Below are positions 58,878-64,000 of a stretch of DNA of 64,000 bases, in pieces. The notes under the pieces were generated by a model. The model did not search any database and was not told the DNA's origin. It saw only the letters and a list, made by a program, of their open reading frames with translations. The stretch's first letter is position 1; each line of letters opens with the position of its first letter. The DNA comes from Acidilobus sp. 7A (lineage in GTDB: Archaea; Thermoproteota; Thermoprotei_A; Sulfolobales; Acidilobaceae), in the NCBI RefSeq assembly GCF_003431325.1, contig NZ_CP010515.1:682001-746000 (forward strand), in the 5' to 3' direction. The position numbers were made by a program, and so were the translations under genes.

Positions 58878-58905
58878 GCCCCCTCAGGGCGGGGAGGAGG
58901 CCAGG
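58875..58905 (+). repeat. Solo end-hairpin of a tnpB-type transposon
   Basis: GAAGCCCCCTCAGGGCGGGG followed by AGGAGGCC has the same order as the other copies: GCC, a hairpin of GCCC/GGGC type with a CTCA loop, GGGGAGGAGG. Here it points along the plus strand. It borders a broken gene. Confidence 0.55.
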
Positions 58906-59056
58906 TCTATGGCATGCCGCTGCTGAACCCTTCAGTCTGTAACTTTTTACGTAACTCTTGTTATTTTAATCACTTCTAACTCCCTTAACGCTGTTAAGCA
59001 GGCTGAGGCTGTGTGCCTAATCAATTTTATGAGCTTTTATGCTGACATTAATCGGA

Positions 59057-59230
59057 GGGCGCCACAGTGAAGTCGATGAGCAGTCGCGAGGCGGAGGAGG
59101 GCGCCCATTGAAACTCCCGCGTCGTGGCTGGGAGCTGTGCTCCCAAACCTAGGCGCGGGGAGGGGGAGGAGGAGTGATGAGGCCGAGCGGCTAATAGCCA
59201 CGAGAGGCGACTATTAGTCACGATGAAGGC
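59057..59230 (+). ncRNA. Candidate structured non-coding RNA
   Basis: A good TATA-like CTTTTATG (59034-59041) predicts transcription from about 59063, but no protein-like frame follows. Instead there are strong stems: CCCGCG (59116-59121) with CGCGGG (59154-59159) enclosing GGGAG/CTCCC, then CTAATAG (59191-59197) with CTATTAG (59211-59217). GTGATGA and CGATGAA resemble C boxes, but no convincing D boxes were found. The function is unknown; it could also be a leader or a decayed repeat. A CTTAAC/GTTAAG palindrome lies upstream at 58984-58998. Confidence 0.35.
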
Positions 59231-59339
59231 CGAACTCTCTGTCTCTCTATTTATGAGCATGCTGGCGGCGACCTCGCCACTAATGGTAGCGAGGGGCCTA
59301 GAGGAGGGTGGCCCTCAGGATGGCTGAGGGCAGCTGCAC

Positions 59340-60569
59340 TTAGCTTTGGCCGCTGTCCTGCGCGGACTTAAGCTTAGGCGCCAGGTCATCAGGCCTCATT
59401 GCTATGGGTTTGCCAACTACCTCCAGGCCCTTGACCATCCAGGCCGCCGAGGCCGCAAGGCCGACGGCCCACATGGCGGTGGCGTACCAGAGGAACTCGG
59501 CGACGGGCATGCCGCTCGTCACGAAGAAGGTTACCAACATGAGGACGTACGGGATAACCCTGATCATGGCTATCCCAGTCGCCCTGAAGCTCGTCGGGAA
59601 CGTCATGGACTCCAGCACGTTCCTTGAGGCCCAGACGGTCTCCGTGAAGGCCCCGTTTACAAAGAGCAGCGCCAGAAACGGGATGAGCCCAAGCCTCAGG
59701 GCCGGGATCGCCACGGCAGACGTTATGAAGCCGCCGGCGTAGCTTGCCAGCGCAAAGGCCTTAGAGCCGAGGCTGCCAACGAAGGCGGCGGCTATAACGC
59801 CGCCTATCACCTCGCCCGCGAAGTAGATGAGCAGCATCTCAAGGGCCTCCTGGGGGAACTCCTCAGGCCCCACCTGGAGTGCCAGGAGGCCGAAGGTGAG
59901 CACCGACGATATAGCCATGAGCGTCAGGAGTGTTGCCCAGAGCTTGACGCCAGGCGCGTCAAGCCTCACCCTACCCCTCTCCTCGGGCCTCAGGGAGAGC
60001 CACGGCCTTGACTCGGGCACGAGGGACCTCGTGAGCACCATGACGGCCAGGGAAAGCCCTATGAGCGCCCCTATGGCGAGCTTCCCGGCTGACGTAGAGA
60101 GCCCTCCCTCGGCTAAAGCTATGGCCGAGGCCGCCACTGCCCCTATGTTACCCACGTTGGTTATCAGGACCACCAGCCTCTCCTTTATGTCCTGGGGAGC
60201 GCTCTCAACTATGTAGCTGAGAACTATGGGCACCTCTCCACCTATGGCGCTCTGAGCTATGAGAAGCCCCGCCAGCAGCTCATACAGGTTACTTGAGAGG
60301 AGTATCAGCGCGGCCCCTATGGCGTAGACGCCCAGCATCGCCATGTAGGTTGACTTCCTTCCCCTGAGGTCGGTGAGCCTCCCGAGGGCCAGGTTTCCTA
60401 TCAGGGTGCCCACGGGTATCGTTGAGAAGACCAGCGGGAAGGCCCACTGGGGCACGGAGCTGAGGAGGGCTGAGGCGCTTGGGAGTGTCACGAAGACTCC
60501 CTCCAGGAACATGTCAAGCGTTGTCGATGTGAGCACCAGCTTCTGGTCCCTGCTTAACAAAGGCCTCAC
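59340..60569 (-). CDS. MFS transporter (sugar-porter-like)
   Basis: A 409-residue protein with about 12 spans. The loop 2-3 motif GRLTDLRGRKSTY is the MFS signature, and LVPESRPWLSLRPEER follows helix 6 like the PESPR motif of sugar porters. GGEVPIVLSYIVESAP is helix 4-5. GTG 60569 has GGGGGAG upstream and TTATAAGC as TATA. The promoter region overlaps the end of the frameshifted creatininase gene. Substrate unknown; a sugar or organic acid is likely. Confidence 0.87.
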   Translation of the reverse strand: MRPLLSRDQKLVLTSTTLDMFLEGVFVTLPSASALLSSVPQWAFPLVFSTIPVGTLIGNLALGRLTDLRGRKSTYMAMLGVYAIGAALILLSSNLYELLAGLLIAQSAIGGEVPIVLSYIVESAPQDIKERLVVLITNVGNIGAVAASAIALAEGGLSTSAGKLAIGALIGLSLAVMVLTRSLVPESRPWLSLRPEERGRVRLDAPGVKLWATLLTLMAISSVLTFGLLALQVGPEEFPQEALEMLLIYFAGEVIGGVIAAAFVGSLGSKAFALASYAGGFITSAVAIPALRLGLIPFLALLFVNGAFTETVWASRNVLESMTFPTSFRATGIAMIRVIPYVLMLVTFFVTSGMPVAEFLWYATAMWAVGLAASAAWMVKGLEVVGKPIAMRPDDLAPKLKSAQDSGQS

Positions 60570-60604
60570 CTCCCCCTGAAAACATGGAGGCGCTTATAAT
60601 TTTA

Positions 60605-61320
60605 TTATGGCAATGGCCTCCTGGAGGACCTGCTGGCCTTGAGCCCCTCCAGTATCGCAGAGCTCACGGCCGCCCCTATGTAGTCCTTGCTCAGCTCCCC
60701 CCTCGAGGCTGACCTCAGCTGTGACGGGGCCTCGGGGGCCTCACGTAGACCTTAGCCCCGCGGGGCGAGGGTGAGGCCTCGCAGCCGCACCTGCCGAAGT
60801 TCACGTTATAGCCGAGGGCCCTCATAACCTCGGCCTCCGCCTCACTCGCGTGGCCGACGTCTATGCCTAGTGCCTCCCAGTAGTTCACCTGCAATATCAC
60901 TGCGTCGTGGGGCAGCTCCCTCATGAGCTCCCTCAGGGCCGCCTCTATGGCTGGCGAGTTGCCGTAGTGGCCGTTAACTATGACGACGCTCTTGGCCCCA
61001 AGCCTCAGGAGTCCCCTGACCACGTCCTCTATCAGGCCCTCAAAGGTTGAGAGCGAGAGCGAAACCGTGCCGGGGGCCAGGGACCACTCTGCTGAGAGGC
61101 CGTAGCCTATGGCTGGCATCATGTAGCACTTGAACTCGGATGACGTGAGGTGCTCGCAGGCTGCCTCGGCGACGCCCTCAGCTATCATGAGGTCCGTGCC
61201 GAGCGGGCCGCCGCAGTGCTGCTCAACGCTGCCCACCGGTATGATAAAGATTGAGCCTGGGTCCTTGGCCGCCGAGAGGGCCTGCTCGGCGCTCAGCTCC
61301 TCGTACCTCAAGCCCGACAC
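60605..61320 (-). pseudogene. Creatininase/MftE-family amidohydrolase with a one-base frameshift
   Basis: GTG 61320, about 27 bp after CTTATACC. The metal motifs are present: IPVGSVEQHCGGPLGTD, VNGHYGNSP and GHASEAEAEVM. The family usually reads EQHGxHLPLGTD, so the QHCGGPLG variant loses one ligand-like His. In GTGAGGCCCCCGAGG near 60745 one C seems missing: as written the frame ends early (PRPRHS), but the next frame continues APEAPSQLRSASRGELSKDY to TAA 60605. Restored, it has about 238 residues, the normal length. It is a sequencing slip or a recent mutation. Confidence 0.75.
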
Positions 61321-61394
61321 CGAGGATCCGGTGTGCCTTGAGGTATAAGGGGTTCAGCTCTCACATAGGCTCACGTGATACGGTTTTCATCGCC

Positions 61395-61690
61395 TCACCC
61401 CTGTTCCCCCGCGCCCCGCTCGGGGTAGTGCATGGGGCGCTCAGGGTTACCTGGGGGCCCCACGCCCTGAGTAACCCTCGGGGAGAGCCTGAGGACCTTC
61501 ACCCCCTCACAGGGGACCTCGCCGATAGACATGATGGTATAATTAACCTTGAAACCTATGTGAAGCGCGAAGCAGCTGCAGAAGGCGCCTCGCGCCTTGA
61601 CTACGCGGGTGGCATCGCTGTAAACTGGGGAGTTAACAAAGGCCGCCACGTATGTCGGGGCCCAGGGATCGGAGGTTGGGCCACTGCTCT
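61395..61690 (-). other. Unassigned open stretch beside structured repeat B
   Basis: On the minus strand a frame reads TYVAAFVNSPVYSDATRVVK, ARGAFCSCFALHIGFKVNYT and VPCEGVKVLRLSPRVTQG. It looks partly protein-like but has no start of its own and enters from the repeat at 61691. It may be a decayed gene end or chance. No other feature is seen between 61321 and 61690 apart from the creatininase promoter. Confidence 0.2.
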
Positions 61691-62029
61691 GACCTCCTCC
61701 CCGCCCTGAAGGGCGAGGGCCCCTTAGGCGGCTCATAGGTTCATGGCTTACCGCCTTCACCTTCACAGCCTCACAGCTGGCGGGCGCATATGCGCCCACC
61801 CCGCCCGCTCGTCCAGCGGCAGGCCGCGGCCGGGCCTTCGGCCCTTTACCCCTACCCCTCGCCAGGGGTTGCCCCATCCCCTCCCCAGCTCCCAGGGGCT
61901 CGGGATATGTGGGGCCCCTGTTGGGGCATCCCCTTGCGGGGACACTATTTGTTCTGCGATGCTTTCAAGTGCTCAGATGTTTTATGCCTTACCACGCCCC
62001 TGAAGGGGCAAGGCCTGCCTTTCGTTTTG
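61691..62029 (-). ncRNA. Structured repeat B: candidate omega-RNA-like element
   Basis: Inverted relative of repeat A. On the minus strand it runs from CAAAACGAAAGGCAGGCC (62029 side) to CTCGCCCTTCAGGGCGGGGA and AGGAGGTC (61691). The promoter-like CATAAAACATCTGAGCACTT and AACAAATAGTGTCCCCGC are identical to A. Elsewhere the arms differ in matched pairs: GGGCGG/CCGCCC in A is AGGCGG/CCGCCT here, and A's GGGT-AAA-ACCC hairpin becomes GGGCGC-ATAT-GCGCCC. No transposase gene is within reach. Confidence 0.55.
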
Positions 62030-62094
62030 CCATTGGCGACGTAAGTGCTAAACGTTTAGAGCCCTCTGCAGGCAAAGAATAGCTGGGGCCTGAC

Positions 62095-62325
62095 ATGGGC
62101 AAGGTTAAGGTCAAGTACCTCGGCTATCTGGCTGACCTGGCTGGGACCTCGGAGGCCGAGGTCGAGGTCAACGGGGAAGCCAAGGTCTCAGAAGTGGCAC
62201 CGGTCATTAAGAAGCTGAGGAGGGACGACTACGTCCTCCTTGTGGACGGCAGGGGGGCACAGCCCGACACCCCAGTTAAGCCCGGCAGCATCGTGGTTCT
62301 CCTCCCTGAGACGGGCGGCGGCTAA
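62095..62325 (+). CDS. MoaD/ThiS-like ubiquitin-fold protein
   Basis: A 76-residue protein: KVKVKYLGYLADLAGTSEAE, a VLLVDGRGAQ strand, KPGSIVVLLPETGGG. The beta-grasp pattern and the terminal Gly-Gly fit MoaD/ThiS/SAMP proteins, whose C-terminus is adenylated and then carries sulfur or joins to lysines. The end reads T-G-G-G, one Gly beyond the normal GG. ATG 62095. Its 3' end touches the convergent PTPS-like gene. Could serve molybdopterin synthesis, tRNA thiolation or protein tagging. Confidence 0.85.
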   Translation: MGKVKVKYLGYLADLAGTSEAEVEVNGEAKVSEVAPVIKKLRRDDYVLLVDGRGAQPDTPVKPGSIVVLLPETGGG

Positions 62326-62657
62326 AGGCTGAGCCTGACCTCCCTGTCAGGGACGCGGGCCTGCAGGTAGCACAGCCTCCCTCTCAGGCCCCTCGCGCTG
62401 AGCGACCTAGCCACGTAGAGGAGCAGGTCCTCAAGCGTCCCCTCCCTGCCCGTCACCTCCCAGAGGGCGGCCCTCCTCAGGGGCTTCAAGGCCTCGTCGA
62501 GGGCCTCGCCTATGGCCTCAAGGTCCTCCCTCGCCTCGCCCTCCCTGTAGCAGTAACAGGCCGTGACCTCAACGTCATGTCCGTGGAGGCCGTAGCCCAT
62601 GGACTCGAGCCTCATCGCCACGCTTACCCTTAAGCTCGCGCAGAGCGACCACTCCAA
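62322..62657 (-). CDS. 6-pyruvoyl-tetrahydropterin synthase-like protein
   Basis: About 111 residues from TTG 62657, which follows GGCGGTGAG. The zinc motif YGLHGHDVEVTACY fits PTPS/QueD, and GREGTLEDLLLYVARSL fits the PT(V)E-type block near the C-terminus, with a Glu that anchors the pterin. The first zinc His near the N-terminus (usually in SAAH) is not obvious (SLCASLRVSVAM). It may be an archaeal variant for tetrahydromethanopterin-like, archaeosine or other pterin-derived cofactors. A longer start, GTG 62723, is possible but lies ahead of the likely promoter. Confidence 0.65.
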   Translation of the reverse strand: MEWSLCASLRVSVAMRLESMGYGLHGHDVEVTACYCYREGEAREDLEAIGEALDEALKPLRRAALWEVTGREGTLEDLLLYVARSLSARGLRGRLCYLQARVPDREVRLSL

Positions 62658-62810
62658 CGTGACCTCACCGCCCTGTACGCTACCACCGCCATGGCCGCCA
62701 CGGCCAGCGCCAGTGATCCCCACTCAATTAGGCTCAAGGCCTCTTCCGAATCTCCTGGTGCTGTTTAACCTAAAAGCCTGAGCTCCCCCCTTTAAGCCTG
62801 GTGGAGAGCT

Positions 62811-63278
62811 CTGGCCTGCGTCGACTCGCCCAGCGACTTCATCAGGAGGTACAGCATAGACGCCAGGATAGTCGAGTTTGAGGAGAGCGTCGAGACCGTG
62901 GAGGACGCCGCCAGGGCATCCGGGGCAAGCCCAAACGACATAGTGAAGACGCTGCTCCTCATAGTTGACGGCAGGCCTATGGCCGTCCTCCTGCCGGGGG
63001 ACAGGAAGCTTGACTACAGGAAGCTCTCGGAGCTGACGAAGGCCTCAAAGATAAGGATGGCGTCCCCGGACGAGATAGAGGAGTTGACGGGCCTGATGCC
63101 AGGCGGCCTCACCCCACTCTCCGAGTGCATAAGGGGGCTAAAGGTGATAGTAGACGCCAGCGTACAGTCAAAGGAGAGGGTCTGGACCGGCGGGGGCTCA
63201 ATAAACGCCCTGGCCAACGTGTCAGTAAAGGACCTTTTAAGGGCCCTCAAGCCTTTGGTGGCCGACATCTCACAATGA
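62811..63278 (+). CDS. YbaK/ProX-type aminoacyl-tRNA deacylase
   Basis: The frame reads SPSDFIRRYSIDARIVEFEE, VEDAARASGASPNDIVKTLL, RPMAVLLPGDRKLDYRKLSE and GGLTPLSECIRGLKVIVDAS, the YbaK fold that removes wrongly attached amino acids from tRNA. Starting at CTG 62811 gives 155 residues, the normal size. No ATG, GTG or TTG is available in frame between the TATA-like CTTTAAGC (62789-62796) and the domain; GTG 62898 would cut off the first 29 residues. Either CTG is used or there is a sequence error. Confidence 0.75.
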   Translation: MACVDSPSDFIRRYSIDARIVEFEESVETVEDAARASGASPNDIVKTLLLIVDGRPMAVLLPGDRKLDYRKLSELTKASKIRMASPDEIEELTGLMPGGLTPLSECIRGLKVIVDASVQSKERVWTGGGSINALANVSVKDLLRALKPLVADISQ

Positions 63279-63804
63279 TGTCAAGGATCCTACCGCTGTG
63301 ATGCTAGCGCTCTACGTTAGTAGATCTGTTTGCGGCTGCGGAGGTCTACCGCTGCTACTGTCAGCGCAAGTTGGCATCCCTGGCACTTTCCCTGTCGGGG
63401 GCTCGGGCGTGGCAGTGAGCTGCCTTGACGTCATCTTGAGCAGCTGCTCCGGCGCGTATTATAAAGTGAGCCTTGACGACCGGCGCTGGCCTAGTTCTCG
63501 GTGGGCATAGCACTCTGCCGCAGGCCTGGCCCTGGGGCTGCCGAGGAGGCTCAGGACAGCGCAGCCTACCTGGACGGCCCTAGGCGCGGCGGCTGGGTCT
63601 TCAGGGAAACTTTCCAAACGCAGCGTCGCTCAATCAACCCCTCCTCATCGGCTCTAGGCCGTCAGCCTATGTCGGCTCGCTCATCTCGTAGGGTGTTGCA
63701 TGGAGCCTTTAAATAGCTGCTGGCTCAGCTTTTAGCAAAGGTTAAATTATGCTCAGCTTACTAAAGCCCTTCTATGTGTATTGCCATTACAGCCTATAAT
63801 CTTA
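63279..63804. other. Intergenic stretch with no supported gene
   Basis: Two frames of about 70 codons (from 63298 and 63501) have odd composition and no promoter or SD. TTATAAAG occurs at 63459 and TTTAAATAG near 63709, but nothing convincing follows. It may hold decayed genes; I cannot name any. Confidence 0.3.
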
Positions 63805-63834
63805 GACATCCTCCCCGGCCCTGAAGGCGAGGGA
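63805..63834 (-). repeat. Solo end-hairpin of a tnpB-type transposon, diverged
   Basis: Read on the minus strand: TCCCTCGCC-TTCA-GGGCCGGGGAGGATGTC. The stem has one bulge (GGCC for GGGC), so it is the most diverged of the six. It is followed on the plus strand by an open stretch without a start. Confidence 0.5.
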
Positions 63835-63940
63835 TCCCCGAGGTCTCAGGAACCTGTCCAAATACCTGAGGCCATACAAGATATTCTGGAAAAGGTGCAC
63901 GACGCCGGAGCTGAGGCCCTCCAAGAGGGAGAAGAAGTAG
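63806..63940 (+). pseudogene. Gene tail following a transposon-end hairpin
   Basis: From the hairpin, one plus-strand frame reads GLRNLSKYLRPYKIFWKRCT, then TPELRPSKREKK and a TAG at 63938. The very basic, helical end looks like a true protein C-terminus, but the upstream part is missing. It is not recognised. After it, the sequence to the window end is unassigned. Confidence 0.3.
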
Positions 63941-64000
63941 GAGGGGGCTGGGGATTAAGCCATTGCTTCTCCTTTTCCTCCCTCCTAGCAGCTGTTGGAG

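Noticed and set aside
59105-59113. CATTGAAAC resembling the 3' tag of a crenarchaeal CRISPR repeat
   Set aside because: It occurs once only, with no second repeat at spacer distance.
59165-59235. C/D box small RNA
   Set aside because: C-box-like GTGATGA and CGATGAA are present, but matching D and D' boxes (CTGA) at the right distance are missing.
61395-61877. A 160-codon minus-strand frame across repeat B
   Set aside because: Its first part is the same repeat by-product as in copy A; only the part after 61690 looks slightly protein-like and is listed separately with low confidence.

Overview
The window looks like part of the chromosome of a thermoacidophilic, heterotrophic crenarchaeon (Thermoproteota), most like an Acidilobus/Caldisphaera-type organism. 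This is inferred, not proven, from several signs: GC-rich DNA with strong AGG (Arg) and ATA (Ile) use, archaeal TATA boxes about 25-30 nt ahead of often leaderless genes, very frequent TTG and GTG starts, and gene families typical of Crenarchaeota (LacS-type GH1, GH116, membrane-anchored GH12, C-terminally anchored oligosaccharide-binding proteins, DUF504, DUF2139, DUF131/TIGR00304). No rRNA, tRNA or CRISPR array was recognised.

Layout. 0-6 kb: DUF504 and HIT genes diverging from one TATA box, a PHP phosphoesterase, a DUF2139 protein, and a small ABC-2 exporter operon ending in a zinc-ribbon microprotein. 6-11 kb: a DsrE-like protein, an APC permease between two similar intergenic structured repeats, and a HemN-like radical SAM enzyme. 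11-13.5 kb: an IS607-type element (serine recombinase plus TnpB) beside a roughly 335-bp structured repeat that recurs inverted at 61.7-62.0 kb. 13.4-18.6 kb: a DedA protein, a methyltransferase and a four-gene surface-protein cluster of unknown function. 18.6-24.1 kb: GH116 glucosidase, two glycosyltransferases and two overlapping membrane microproteins. 24.1-25.3 kb: a gene-poor stretch with gene debris, nested inverted repeats and three tandem palindromes. 25.3-31 kb: a HEPN-MNT pair, then an operon joining a TauA/SsuA-type ABC importer to UbiD and UbiA enzymes (possible quinone-precursor uptake and use).

31-49 kb is a glycan-use region: GH1 (LacS), two GH12, GH3, a GH-A-clan enzyme with a frameshift, an inactivated glycosidase-like gene, an anchored oligosaccharide-binding protein and an Opp/Dpp-type ABC importer. 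The promoters of the binding protein and of the importer share a CTTTC-N7-GAAAG inverted repeat just upstream of TATA, suggesting one regulator. At 46-47 kb at least five truncated genes lie end to end (binding protein, MNT, MobA, formate dehydrogenase alpha, membrane protein).

49-64 kb: CLC channel, aminotransferase, a NuoE-NuoF fusion with a NuoG/FdhA-like partner that appears to have lost its molybdenum part, YHS plus copper P-type ATPase, MFS transporter, creatininase-like gene with a frameshift, MoaD-like protein, PTPS-like protein and YbaK-like deacylase. Six copies of a tnpB-element-type end hairpin are scattered across the window; two cap the 335-bp repeats, whose arms show compensatory base changes. 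This is the best candidate here for an undescribed RNA element.
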